A stretch of 64,000 nt of DNA from Acanthacorydalis orientalis (taxonomy: Eukaryota; Arthropoda; Insecta; Megaloptera; Corydalidae), in contig CM068321.1 of NCBI GenBank assembly GCA_034766995.1, forward strand, positions 12,984,026-13,048,025. The letters are read 5' to 3'. Made by a program: the position numbers and the translations under genes. A model generated the notes under the pieces. That model was given only the letters and a program-made list of their open reading frames with translations, ran no database searches and was not told the DNA's origin. Of this stretch, positions 12,096-24,935 are shown piece by piece (position 1 is the stretch's first letter; each line of letters starts with the position of its first letter).

Positions 12096-13835
12096 TAAAC
12101 ATTTTTAAATTATAAAAAAATATTTTTTTAGTTCATACAAATATTTAAATTAAATTTTATATGAATCCAATTTCCTTTAATTACTTTTAAATTATTTTTA
12201 GAGAGTATGTGACATATTTTTAGGTAATATTTTCCAGAAAAATTATTTTTCTTCAAAATAATGACATCCAATTTATTACATTTTGATATAATGACATTGG
12301 CGTTCATTAAGATAAAAGAATATCACAAAAAATAATTTAGACGTGAAACGTTTCAACAAAAAAGAATGTAATTTCCAGATTGATATTAAATTGGAATAGT
12401 CTACACAAAAACATTACCAGACAAATCAAAAATAATACTAATAAAATGTCGTCGACATCTATGAAATTTTGTTAGACGAGCGAAAGGAAATTAACTTTGA
12501 CACCTTCACTAAACGTGTGTATATTTACACGAAAAAGCTAAAATTCAATAGCATACCAAAACAGCGGTATGTATAATTAATTTTGAACTGGAATTCGATT
12601 AAATCTTATATACACATTAGAGTACACGTATTCATAACTTACGCACATGCATACGTAAATACATTATACATTTTACATTAACAAACACACCAACAAATAA
12701 TTCGTGTATATATATATATATATAATACACATATATACATACATTTAATCTTCTGTACCTTTGAACTTTACATCAGTGTGTGAAGTTTTTATTTATTGCA
12801 CCGTGTGGTTTATTATGTATTATTAATGTATATAAATCATAATAATGTGTTTTCATAAACTATACTAAAAAGGTTGTTCAAATAATAAATAAGAGACGTT
12901 TTATATAAAATATTTTTATCTCAAATCAAACTAAGTGACAAAAGCATTACAGAAAGAAGAATTATATATTACTTGTTTGTTAAATTCTTGTAGTACTACT
13001 CTATACAAAATTACTAATCTGATTAAAATGAGGAAAATATTTTTCAAAATAAAATGTCAGTTTTTTTTATGACAAAGATATTTGTTTTTTTTATATAACA
13101 CATTTTTAGTCGGATATTTTTTATACCTAAATAAAGCTAATTTCTTACATATTTCAAAAAAGTGATATTATTGTTAAATTTATTAATGTTATTATTCATT
13201 TACTATTATTATTACTCTATTATAATACATTCGAAGGAGAAAATTTCTGATTTTAACTTAACAATTTTTTTAAATTTGAATTACTGTTTATTAATATAAA
13301 TTAATAATGATATTGGAATATCTTTCCAAAAACTACATATATATTAGTTTTATAAATTCATTATTATCTAGAATTATTAATTCTCAACATTCATAATCTA
13401 TTTCGTAGTATTAAACATGGCAACTTTAAACAATTAATAGACATGATTTCTATGTTAACACCTTTGCAGATCCTAAAAAAATATGCCAGAAGGTAGCTTG
13501 AAGAAGAAGTGAAAGAGTAAAAATCTATAAGATTTTGTTCAAATATATAAATCTGTAATACATTATTTGTCAGATGTATGTAATGTCATACTTGTACAAC
13601 CTAGAGCAACTTATGAACAGTTAAAGAAGAATAATTAAAATTTACTTTCGCTAAATGTTGAAAAATGAAAAAAAAGTACTGTACAGTTCTCTCAATGTAA
13701 CAAATATTAATATTTTTTTATAAAAAAAGCTCTCTATATATATTATTATATAGTTTTTTGCTATCTACCATTAATTTCATCACCTGTATAATCTTCAGGT
13801 AAATTTCTAGATAACATAGATGTGAACTGTACTAA

Positions 13836-13872
13836 AATCTATCTTCAGATGATACACGTGCCAAAACTGGTA
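13836..13872 (+). repeat. Dispersed CTGAAGA...GAAA-type motif
   Basis: AAATCTATCTTCAGATGATA then CACGTGCCAAAACTGGT; the right half matches the consensus well, the left half is altered. Confidence 0.45.
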
Positions 13873-15123
13873 GTTAGGCACAGAAATTCGGACAAACCAA
13901 GGGACAAAAACCACTAAAACAACAGTCATTAGTACGATTTTAAATTTTTTTTACTATTATATTCAAATAACTTTTTATTTTGTTACATAGGCATGTGTAA
14001 AAAGATTAAACATCTAATTATATTATAAAGTAAATAATATTATGAGTTAAATTCAATTTCACTAGGAACAAAAAACAGACATTTTAATTTTGATAACATT
14101 GTAAAAAAATACCTTACCCAATATATTATTTACCTTAAAAAACCCTAAACATAAAAATATACATTGCAATACATCGAAGTGAACTGAAATGAAATTTTAT
14201 TAACCATTACAAGAGTTGAGATGTCAGATGTCGATATATGGTACAATTTATATTTTTTCATCATGATATGAATTTCACGCTGTCTTTTACAGCACAGAAT
14301 CAGTTGTGAAAATTTATGACTTTTTCTGTTTGGTCGTGAACAAGTTGTGTTCCTTGTTTATAAGTATAAGTGTGAGTGAGTATTATTTATAAAATATTTT
14401 ATAACAAAAAGATAATATTTGTTTTTATACATTTTTTTTATAATTGTTTTGATTAAAAATAGCTAATAATTTTTATTTTATTTTCGAATATAGCGTATAA
14501 GTATATAGTATTTAAATATATATTCGAATATACTATGAAATAAATGTAAATATGGACATAATATCAATAAATTACAATGAATTTTCTAAACATAATGCAT
14601 ACAGACAGTATTCTATCCAACGTGCATCTCAATTTTGTATAATATTCTAAAACTATTCGGAAAAGCATAAATATTTAGTAAGTATATAAAGTACCTACTC
14701 TGTAATTATAATTAATTAAAATCGAGATATGATGCAATTATTTTATCCAATACAAGTATTGAACACCCATCAACGTTGAAAAATTTATTCAATTATATAA
14801 TATATACAAAGATTTTAAGAAAACATAGATAATATATTCATTCACACCTTTCTATTTGTACATCAGTATGAAATATGTTTTTAAAATATTTTTAAAAGTT
14901 TATGTGCTTGAATCTCAAGTTTTTTAAAAATATTTTGTAAATTTAGTGAATTTTTTTTCAAATAACGCCTTTGTGTTGTTGTATATTTAAACTACCGATA
15001 TTGATATTTGTTCAATGAAATTTTGGTACCTAAAATTGCAGAAAAAATCTGAATACTTAATATTTTTGATTCTATTAATCAATTAAATAACACTTTTAAA
15101 GCATCCTTTCTTTATTACCATAA

Positions 15124-15126
<3 letters not shown>

Positions 15127-15164
<38 letters not shown>
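15127..15164. repeat. (AT)n microsatellite
   Basis: A pure AT run. Confidence 0.97.
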
Positions 15165-15167
<3 letters not shown>

Positions 15168-15647
15168 CGAAGAAAGAAGCTCACTATGTCAAATATTGGG
15201 ACTAGACTTTTTCCTTAATAAGATTTACAATACATCTTAATATCTCTCACTATACATGAGTTATTATAGATAATTGTTTAGATTTCATCCAACTCGTAAG
15301 ATCGTAGCTTTGCAGTTCACTTCTAGTTTAATCAGTCAACAATAAACTTTAGTAGATATGCATTTTAAAAGATGCTGGACTCATTAATATCCATATATTG
15401 CACAGAAACGGTAGATTTTATAAAATAATTAAAATATTGTTCGTAACACTGTGCTAAAATAATTAAATGGAGTTTTTTGTATTCAAATTTAAGGCACGTA
15501 TTAATAATTATAAAAGATATCCCATCTCAAGAAAAAAATAACTGTAAAATAATTTATACCACATTGCAGTTTTAACACTGTGGCTAAATTCACTTTCACA
15601 AATGAATTTTTCGCTCATCCTATTAACTATAAAACAATTTCTAATTA

Positions 15648-16201
15648 TTAGGTTGATAGGAAAATAATTGCGATTTTTATTTTCTGAATTCTAACCTTCA
15701 TTTTTTCAATAAAAATGTCATTTCATCGTGTTTATGTTAATATCATTTTAAACTGTATTTTTCGATTTGTATTTTACTAACATCGACTTTGGTTTTATTA
15801 TTAATTTTGCTTTAAATTGGGTTGTTGAATTTAAGATGGAAAAGAAGTCAATAAGAACATTTTTTTTGTATGAGTTCAAAATAGATGGTAAAGCAAGGAT
15901 GGTCTGCTCGTGAACTAAACGATGCTTTTGGTGTTGGTATTGTTTAGGAACGTACGATACAATAGTGGTTCCAACAATTTCGTGTTAGAGACGAAATCCT
16001 TGAAGATGAAGAAGGTCATGGGAGTCTTTCTTCAATTTATAACGACCAAGTTAAGGCGTTAGTTAAATCAGAACTATGCACAACAATTTGCGAGCTTGCA
16101 CAAAAGTTAGGCGTTAGTCATCCAATAGTTCTGGATCACTTAAAAAAATATATATATGAATTTGAGGGTCATAAATCGCAATTATTTTTCAATCAACCTA
16201 A
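15648..16201 (+). mobile_element. Internally deleted mariner element (Hsmar1/cecropia-like)
   Basis: The ends are inverted repeats: the left starts TTAGGTTGATAGGAAAATAA, and the right, read inward, starts TTAGGTTGATTGAAAAATAA. TA duplications flank the element at 15646-15647 and 16202-16203. The TTAGGTTG start followed by AATTGCGATTT is close to the known Hsmar1 terminus. At 554 bp it is under half the usual 1.3 kb. It keeps the N-terminal DNA-binding half of the transposase and lacks the whole DDD catalytic domain. It is nested in an older foldback element (15574-16360). Confidence 0.92.
15836..16147 (+). pseudogene. Mariner transposase N-terminal (HTH) fragment, frameshifted
   Basis: Starts at ATG 15836 with MEKKSIRTFFLYEFKIDGKA, closely matching the N-terminus of Hsmar1-type transposases. 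A frameshift near 15897 moves the homology by one frame, into WSARELNDAFGVG. Two in-frame stops follow, then FRVRDEILEDEEG and LCTTICELAQKLGVSH, the second helix-turn-helix. Homology ends at HLKK, and the sequence passes directly into the right terminal repeat. About 100 of the roughly 340 residues remain. The DDD catalytic residues are absent, so it is dead by frameshift, stops and deletion. Confidence 0.9.
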
Positions 16202-16804
16202 TAACACTTTTCAGTAAATAATAATTAATTATTTTTGATAACTACTTCATCGTATTTCGAAATTCTCAGAGCTCCCCAAGAGGTAGAAAAAAACTTCAAT
16301 CATTAATGTTTGTAGACTGAGAGAATAATTAATTTTTGAAACTAAATTTTTGTATGAAAACGTGACATTTTAATGAATGCATCGTAAGAATTCATCGTTT
16401 GACAATAATTCGTAATTAAGAAATTGGTTATTACTAACAATGCCAAAATTTTTAATTTAATATGAATAATTATCAACACATTTATTGAATATTGATACAT
16501 ACTTGTGTATAAAATAATTTCTACTACGAAATACAGACTCCTTTATATGCAAGATATCACAGAAAAAGTGAATAACACTTATAATAATACTAGCTTTATT
16601 GTGGTCCGAGATAAATGAAACGTTTTTCGCATTCTAGTCAGCACTTCATGCGAAATTGATTATTGATGACCATTGTATCGATCTTACAGAAAATTTATTA
16701 TATATCGAATGGAACTTGAGTTCAAAGCTACTCTGTTCTATTAGTGTCGTAATAGCTTTGAAGTTATGTCTATGGATGGATAAGTTCCTTTATATAAGAA
16801 CCAT

Positions 16805-16805
<1 letters not shown>

Positions 16806-16857
<52 letters not shown>
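16806..16857. repeat. (AT)n microsatellite
   Basis: A pure AT run after one GTAT interruption. Confidence 0.97.
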
Positions 16858-16860
<3 letters not shown>

Positions 16861-17546
16861 TGTTTAACATTCACTAGTATAGTTTTATACTGAATAGTGA
16901 TATAACTTACTTTTTATCTTAAATATGTTTTCCATAAATGATTAAATAATAAATTTATTTGAAATATTTAATATATATATATATAAAGATGTTGATATAA
17001 TTTTCGAAATGAATTCAGTCTTAAATATCAATTTAAAAATGTAAAAAAATTCCGAAAAATAAAGATTTTAAAATAATCTTCTTTTCAATTAATATACAAT
17101 AGATTTATACCACTTTTGATCACATGTTTTGTTGTTATCAATAGTTAAAAAAAATGATTAAAGCGCAGTAATATGAATTCTACTAATAAATACATGCCCT
17201 CGTATCAAACAATTCTGAAAAATAATAAATATTTCAAAATACAGTCCACTATTCGATTCATTGATCACCGAACTTGTTTTTCTTCTGGACAGATCTTTTG
17301 AATTATTCAGGTAACACAAAATAAATAATCTTGAAATGATATAATTTTTTAGGTGCCAAACAACGTAATGCATTGAACTGAAAACCAAAAACATTTTTAG
17401 TCAACAAATCATTGAGCTTGACTGAGAAAATGCATTAACTACCAATTTCTTCTCTTAGTTTCGGAAATGTTGACAAACATCATTTTTACACTTCAACCGT
17501 GTTTGATTTCCTTTCTTGAAATAATATTTGAACCGAAAAGATTTCA

Positions 17547-17550
<4 letters not shown>

Positions 17551-17582
<32 letters not shown>

Positions 17583-17589
17583 GGGGGGG
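17551..17589. repeat. (AT)15 followed by a G9 run
   Basis: The AT run ends at 17580; nine consecutive G follow at 17581-17589, the longest G run noticed in the window. Confidence 0.97.
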
Positions 17590-17901
17590 TGAATATGTAT
17601 ATACATCATAAAACTACTGATTACAGTGGTTATTTACTTATTTTTTAAATTTATATTTCATTTTTTTCCAACCGACTTATTCAATCAAATATTTAAAAAC
17701 ATCTAATTATAGTAAATAAAAATGAAACTCATTTTGAACCCTTACAGAAACAATCTTATTTTAATAATTGAAATTAGTTTATTAAATTAAATCTATTCCT
17801 GTTATTAAAATAATTATAATTGCGCACATTTTCGTTTATGATTTAATTTTTTTAAATTAATTAATTTATTAAGCAGACCATTCTTTTATCATTAACTGCA
17901 G

Positions 17902-17903
<2 letters not shown>

Positions 17904-17951
<48 letters not shown>

Positions 17952-17972
17952 CTTATATATATATATATATTA
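17904..17972. repeat. (AT)n tracts
   Basis: Two AT runs split by GACTT. Confidence 0.96.
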
Positions 17973-18572
17973 TAAAGAATAGTTTTCATTTACTGTAGTC
18001 TGTAAAAATTATAAGGGGTAATTATTCGAGTAATTAAATTATTTAAATTATTGCCTTAACCTAAGAAGTAAAAAATCTATAAATATACATTAATACCAAA
18101 ATTTTAATGAAGATTATTTGATTTTATCTATTTTTTCAATAAAATTGGTCAATACAAATGTATTTTTTATTTTGTTTGAAGATTATAAAATAAATTTATG
18201 AACAAAATTTTAACAAAAAATTAAAAATTAAAAAAATTTTGTAATTAAAATACATAAAAGAAACAATTATTCTCTCCAATTTATTTACAAATACTATTAT
18301 AAGTTTTTCACATCATTATCATCTTTTTTATGGTATTGTTTATTCTTGATGATAAAATAAAGCTATCTTCTAATTTTCATCAAGTTTAGTGTGCTTTACT
18401 TCTTTTTTACACAGTTAAGTATATTTCTAATATTAATATGTATAATTCTTTAGTTCCTGTGTCATGAATATTTTTTTATTTATTATGTTTTGTCTTTTTC
18501 CTGGTATTTATTTTATATTTATTTAATTTTTCTTAATCATTATTATTAATAATCATTTTTTATTCTTCTTAT

Positions 18573-18658
18573 ATATATAGTCTTATATATATCTCGATAT
18601 ATATATATATATACACACATTTATAAATATATATATATACACATTTATAAATAAATAA

Positions 18659-18696
<38 letters not shown>
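18573..18696. repeat. Interrupted (AT)n / ACAC / ATAA tract
   Basis: Alternating AT runs with ACACAC and ATAAATAA interruptions; ACATTTATAAAT occurs twice. Confidence 0.95.
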
Positions 18697-18699
<3 letters not shown>

Positions 18700-18735
18700 A
18701 ATTTACCACTATATGACAGCACCGATGATACTGAA

Positions 18736-18771
18736 ACTCTTGAAGATATGTTTATACGGAACTGGTTTATG
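18736..18771 (+). repeat. Dispersed CTGAAGA...GAAA-type motif, diverged
   Basis: CTCTTGAAGATATGTTTATA then CGGAACTGGTTTATG keeps the spacing and the flanks of the family but not the central CACGTG. It lies in a 250-bp stretch (18700-18960) noticeably richer in G+C than its surroundings. Confidence 0.35.
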
Positions 18772-19637
18772 ATCCACTAGCACTAAAGGACTATTAACTA
18801 GTTCTCCTTTTACCCTATGAAAACAGTCTAGCTAATAAACTAGCTACAATAAATTGATTACGACTCGGATATTTTACAATTCACTCGTCAGTTACGTGAC
18901 AAAATAGGGGCATGTAATATACCAATGTAAATTCGTATTTTCTGTTTGGCGCATACTGTTGCTACATAAAAAATATATGGTTGATAAAAAATTGATTCGA
19001 AGTAGAATGTGAAAATAATTACTAAATTCATAAATACTTATTAATACTATGACTCTATAAAACACTTACTTTACTTTCGTTTTAATTATATTACTGTAAG
19101 TCAAAACTTTGAGATATAATTCTAAATAAAGAATAGTATGCAAGTGAATATCTCAAGCTTGGTTCTCTGAAATTACACTCTTTATTGCAGAATTTTTCTT
19201 TCATATAAAATACTCTCCAAACTTGAATAACTGTTTAAATATTCTTACTCTTAGTCTAATATGTCTTTTATAATTTTCATGATTTTCTTACTAAGTAGCA
19301 CTTTAGTGGTTTCATGACATCTAAAACTATGTGACTGGCAAATAAAATAATTAATAAGTGTTTTTCAAACGAACTATGACAAATAATAGTGTTCCAGAAA
19401 CTAGTTCCGTATTAACACTGATTTAAGAGTAAACTAATGAGATAAAATATTTCTCAATTATCGATATTTTTCCTTGTTGAATGTATTTTCATGAAATTTA
19501 ATTTAATTTTTTGATTTAATTTTGGTGTTTGTACCCGAGAAAAGAACAAACTTCGAATAGACAGACGATGCGGAAAAATGACTTATTGTTTTCAGTATGA
19601 AGATTAGATATACATTATGTTCCAAATTATATTTATT

Positions 19638-19682
19638 AAAGAGTACTGTTTTGAAACTTTAGGTTTCAAAACAGTACTCTTT
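19638..19682. repeat. Perfect 20-bp hairpin
   Basis: AAAGAGTACTGTTTTGAAAC (19638-19657), loop TTTAG, then its exact reverse complement (19663-19682). No terminator or RNA gene is evident around it. Confidence 0.9.
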
Positions 19683-20300
19683 TAGACAAAAATAACTATA
19701 AGATGGATCTAAAACTAACGGATAATAAAAGAAGATAATTATCTATATAATGCCATAATTAGTTACAAATTTCAAATCAAAAAGAAACAACTATTATTTC
19801 AAAATTTTTCTATTTATCTGATTTAATAGCTAATGATTTTTCTTCTCTGAAAACACCAATTGGATTAGATGAAAACGCAAAAATCTCCAACTCAATGTAG
19901 AAAAATTAATTAAAGGAATATTCCTAAGAAGTGAAAGAAGGAAGTGAAAGAAGCGTTTATGAAAATATATGTTATCTAGGAGGAACTCGTTTCACAGAAC
20001 TTTTATTCAATTTAAACATTAATGCTACTGACTAATAGATGATAAATTTTATATTAAATCAACCGTTTCATACGCTGCTATATTCATACATCGTGGGAAA
20101 TGTGCACAGACATTTAAAATTCACTAATTTTGAAATTAAATTTACAATTTTAATGGAAAATTTAAAGAGTGCTACTACATTATCGTATTTTGTTTAACTT
20201 ACATAATCGCTAACAGCAAAAACCAATACTCATTCAGTTGGTTAAATGTTAAAATTCAGAGTTTTATTAACCTATCTGAGATATTTACAAAAAACCTCGT

Positions 20301-20480
<180 letters not shown>

Positions 20481-20740
20481 CAATCTGTGTATCATAAATG
20501 ATTTCATACCATTATAACTCAAAATATACAACTATACATTTCATAAACAGATTCAACATTTCTAAAGAACATATATTACTCGTTTGCTATACGAAAATAT
20601 TCCTCTACTGTTACAACAATAAATAAAAGGTAAGAAAATAATTTATATATTTTACAGGGTTCAGATATTGGTAAATATCATATAATATACATTCATATAT
20701 ATTCTATAAATTCGAATAACTATTTATTTTCATGATTATC

Positions 20741-20967
<227 letters not shown>

Positions 20968-21126
20968 ACGAGTGTATGTATGTATAACCGATGAAAGTGT
21001 ATTTATAGGAAAGTAAAATTTTATTAACGCTTCGAACTCGATTATGTATTATAACAAGGGATATAACTATATTTTGAAACTGTATAGGCAATAACTTTTG
21101 CTTATACCTTCTAAGTTAAATATTTG

Positions 21127-21188
21127 TCAATCACTAATGATTGATGTGAGGTTGTGAAGTACATGAATCGACAGTCATTGCTGACTGT
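21127..21188. repeat. Two short inverted repeats
   Basis: TCAATCA-CTAA-TGATTGA (21127-21144) and ACAGTCA-TTGC-TGACTGT (21171-21188); a related GTCAGTCATCGC follows at 21212. The TGACTnnn halves resemble bZIP half-sites, which may be chance. Confidence 0.5.
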
Positions 21189-22717
21189 TTGGTTTTACAA
21201 AGGCACTGATTGTCAGTCATCGCTATATAATGTGTTAGTAGTGAGTACACCTTTTATGCCTAATTTCTATTAATAAATTACGTAATTTTCGTACAAACGT
21301 TGTTTATATAAACTGAAAAAAGTAATATAATATCACAAATATGGGAAAACTTTCTAATTTACTATTGAATATAATACAAAAAAATATTTTAATTAAATTT
21401 GTTGTATTATTTCATTTAAATATCATTATATTGTATTATTATATTGTATATTTTATTATCCTTAAGAATTTTTTTTAATTGCAGTTATGATTTTTTAAAT
21501 ATTTATATAATGGATAATATATATATATATACACATATATATATGTGTGTTTCTGAATCTACTTGAATCGAAATTCACCATTTGAAGTGGTACATTAAAA
21601 GTTTTAAACCAAAGCTTTCCTTTGTGAAATAAGTACTCATGTCAATCATCAAATCCCTTTTGTAACATTTAACATTTGTCGCAAATATAAATTCATGTGT
21701 ATACACATACTTCATAATTGATATTTAATTGGTAATTCGAAAGTTAATGAAACTACCAACATAGTATTCAGATTGCTATTTAATCACGCAAACAAAATAA
21801 TTACTAAGTCCTATTACTTGTCAATATGTACAGCGTCCATTCTCTCGGTATTCTCTATTAAATAAACAATATTAAACGTGAAAGCAATACATCCACACAT
21901 AAATATATTTGCTAATGCATACCCATAGGATATGTGTGTATATGAATTCGTATTTCATATATTAAATTTATATATTTACTCTAACTAATGTAATAAAAAC
22001 GAATATTACATTTTAATATCATCAAACGATATATCGGATTTTGAAACGATGCGTCATATTTTCGAAAAATTTTTAAGAAGTGATATAAAAAACGATAATT
22101 TAAATTTTAAGTTTATAAAAATAAACTTTATACAATCCAAATAGAAAATTATTGATTATGAATATTTATTTGTTTATAATATTAGCTAATCTGAGTTGAT
22201 AATATGAATACTTATTAAAAAAATTATCTATTTTTAATTGTTATGAAATGTTCAGCTTTCTATTTTTAAATGCGGTTTTCATTAAAAATAATACAAAAAA
22301 TTATTTAAAAATGAGAATATCACTATTATATAAAATAATTAAACCAAAAAATCTGCATTAACTATTTTTAGAATTTAAGAAAATAATTATATTTGTTTCT
22401 TTTTTATGTTACAAATTATTTTAATTTTTTCATGATCAGACTGAAAGAACGTTTAGAAGTATGAAATATTCTTTACCATAAAAGCGCAAAAATCTGCTCA
22501 TGAATTTTAAATACTAATGCTGCAACAGATCGTATGTTCTTTTTTAAATGTATAATTTTGGTAGAATATTATTAGAATAACAATATTCAATTCTTTTAGT
22601 TAGATATGGTAACTACCATGATTAAACAACAAGAACATTTGTAATGAATTTGTGACTTTTTTAGATACGTTTTTAAATTTATCTTAGTAGGTTTCATTAT
22701 TTTGGATCATCATCATT

Positions 22718-22866
22718 CCAGGTTTCCACTACTAGATTCGGTACATATGATTCTTTCAATACGATTTTAGATAAATAAATAACTAGTAAATAACCATTAG
22801 TATATTTTAAATACCAAGAGTTATCTAAAATCTACCTGAGGTTAGCACAAATGCCGAAAGTAGTGA
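22718..22866 (+). repeat. Dispersed motif with inverted partner 100 bp upstream
   Basis: ATCTACCTGAGGTTAGCACA then AATGCCGAAAGTAGTGAG is the forward motif. CCACTACTAGATTCGGTACA (22725-22744) is a diverged reverse complement, so the pair brackets about 100 bp like terminal repeats. Confidence 0.5.
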
Positions 22867-23761
22867 GTCCTAGTAGTGAGAACTTATAAATGCCAAATAA
22901 TTTTAGAAATATTCATTTTTACCGAAGAATTCAATGTTTTGAAAGATCATACCTTAATTTCTTGAATTAAGTGCTTTCCAATATACGAATAATATTAGAA
23001 TATTCATAATAATAAAACGGACAACTGAAGAAACAAAAAATCATTCTTATTAATCATTGCTTGAATTATTTCAAGAATAGATTAATCTGATATAAATCTA
23101 AAAAATATCATTTCTATAAAACAAGTTTAAGAATGTCATACGGAAAAAAATTATACAAACATTTGAGTTATATTCAGTAAAAATGTCAGTCATTACAGGT
23201 ACGACTAACGTGTGGTACAACATTGTAATGGGAGATGAAAATCCCTTAACGCAAGAATTCTGAGCGATTGTGTCTCGTTATTCCACGAAGTTTCGTCAAA
23301 AATTAATAAGATAATATGTACTAAAAATACTACATTTTTCAAAAGATTTGCGAATGATAAAAACCAAAACAAAGATAATCTCTACAAAATATTTGACGTT
23401 TCATGAATGCATGTACATTTTTTCATAAATTAATTTCAAATTACAAATTAATCAAATTAATGTTTCATTCACATTTTGAAAGATAAAATTCATATTTTAT
23501 TAATAGCTACTATTTAGCTTTTTTGTCGTCTCGTCAATATTTATTATTTATTTAAATGTTTAAAATAAGTACCTTTGTATATATATATATATAATTTCAA
23601 TACTAATTGTTTATATACGAAAACATGGATACAACATTTTATATACAAACATTTCTAACCTCAATCTTATACTGAAAACAATATAAATCTGTCAAGGAAA
23701 AACTAGTTTTCAATGACATAAATTTGTACAGAATATACGAAATGTCACTCTTGAATAAATG

Positions 23762-23764
23762 TGT

Positions 23765-23826
<62 letters not shown>
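23762..23826. repeat. (CATA)n(AT)n microsatellite
   Basis: CATA repeats pass into a long AT run. Confidence 0.96.
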
Positions 23827-23830
<4 letters not shown>

Positions 23831-24366
23831 GTCTACTCACATTCCATTCACACTTGTTATTAAATTATTCATGTTGGAATTTAACAATATTGAACTGAAA
23901 GAGTCACCTTGTCGTACGCCTGTCTGTATTTTCATTACTGCTGAAATTGTATTGTTTGTTTTCAGTCTTTTCATTATCTTAGTATGAATGTTTTAACAAC
24001 TGTTATTAGTTTTAACATTATTTTTTTTATTACAATTTTATATTAAAATCCAAGATGCACATATTTTGTGAATAAAATTAAACTAGTAATAATTTAGATT
24101 AAAAAATATAAAGTACGAATATTTTATACAGTATTTAATTAATAAAAATCAACTGTTTTTTAATTTTTATATCAAGAAATTTATACTGAGATTAATTCGC
24201 TGGTTCATACCTATTCATTATTTAATTATTGTTGTAACTACGTTTTTTTAAAGAATTTGTGTATAGATATGAACATTTCTGTACCAAATCAAATTCCTAT
24301 TTCATAATTGAAGATTAGAGCGAGTAAACAACTAATCCACTATATTATCATCTATCGAAATATCTG

Positions 24367-24393
24367 CACTTATCATCTATTAGATGATAAGTG
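24367..24393. repeat. Perfect 13-bp palindrome with one-base centre
   Basis: CACTTATCATCTA, T, TAGATGATAAGTG. The half-sequence ATTATCATCTAT also occurs about 25 bp upstream. Confidence 0.9.
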
Positions 24394-24689
24394 TAAATAA
24401 TAAAATAGTACAGATAATCACTACAAATGTTTTGTATGGAATCTGATTTTAAAGAACAAAATTTCTTGAGTGTAAAAATTAAATAGTGTCAAAAATTAAT
24501 GTAGTTTAAAAAAAATAGAAGATTTTTATTTATTTCCGCATCAAAATCTTAATCCGTTTACCTAACCAGAATAAAAAAAATCAGTAAGACATCAAGAAAT
24601 TATACATTTACGGAAATTAATAAAAACTTTCAAGTTGAAAAATGATTATTTTGAAGTAACCAAAAACAAAATTAACAGCCAGAATTATG

Positions 24690-24935
24690 GTTTTAGGCTC
24701 TGTAACCAAATTAACTTTCACAAGTAATTTACCACAAATCACATTTTTTCTGATTTAAATATTTAATAACAAACTATTTATCACATAAGTTAATCCTTAT
24801 GAGTGAGATTGAGATTTTTTGGCCTAAGGTTATAAGGATAATTTAATATATATGAAAATACGGATAAGCAGTAATCGAAACGATTAAAAATCAATATTAG
24901 AATATTTTAATCAATTTTTTTGTGAAGTTTGAAGG
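24690..24935. mobile_element. Possible foldback MITE copy, strongly diverged
   Basis: CTGTAACCAAATTAACTTTC then ACAAGTAATTT (24700-24731) matches the family terminal repeat. A weak inverted partner, TTTTTTTGTGAAGTTTGAAG, lies near 24913-24933. Internal similarity is poor. Confidence 0.35.

Larger units (their letters stand above)
12096..15573. other. Intronic sequence without recognised gene
   Basis: A+T-rich unique-looking sequence with a short (AT)n near 12707 and the motif at 13836. The stretch 15165-15320 after an AT tract is slightly G+C-richer but shows no frame or splice pair. Confidence 0.6.
15574..16360 (+). mobile_element. Foldback MITE copy interrupted by the mariner element
   Basis: The left terminal repeat (15574-15625) contains GTGGCTAAATTCACTTTCAC and AATGAATTTTTCGCTCATCC. 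The right end near 16318-16355 reads GAGAGAATAATTAATTTTTG followed by AAACTAAATTT, its diverged reverse complement. The mariner lies between them. Without it the element is roughly 230 bp, like the other copies at 2572, 11845, 35025 and 61375. Confidence 0.65.
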
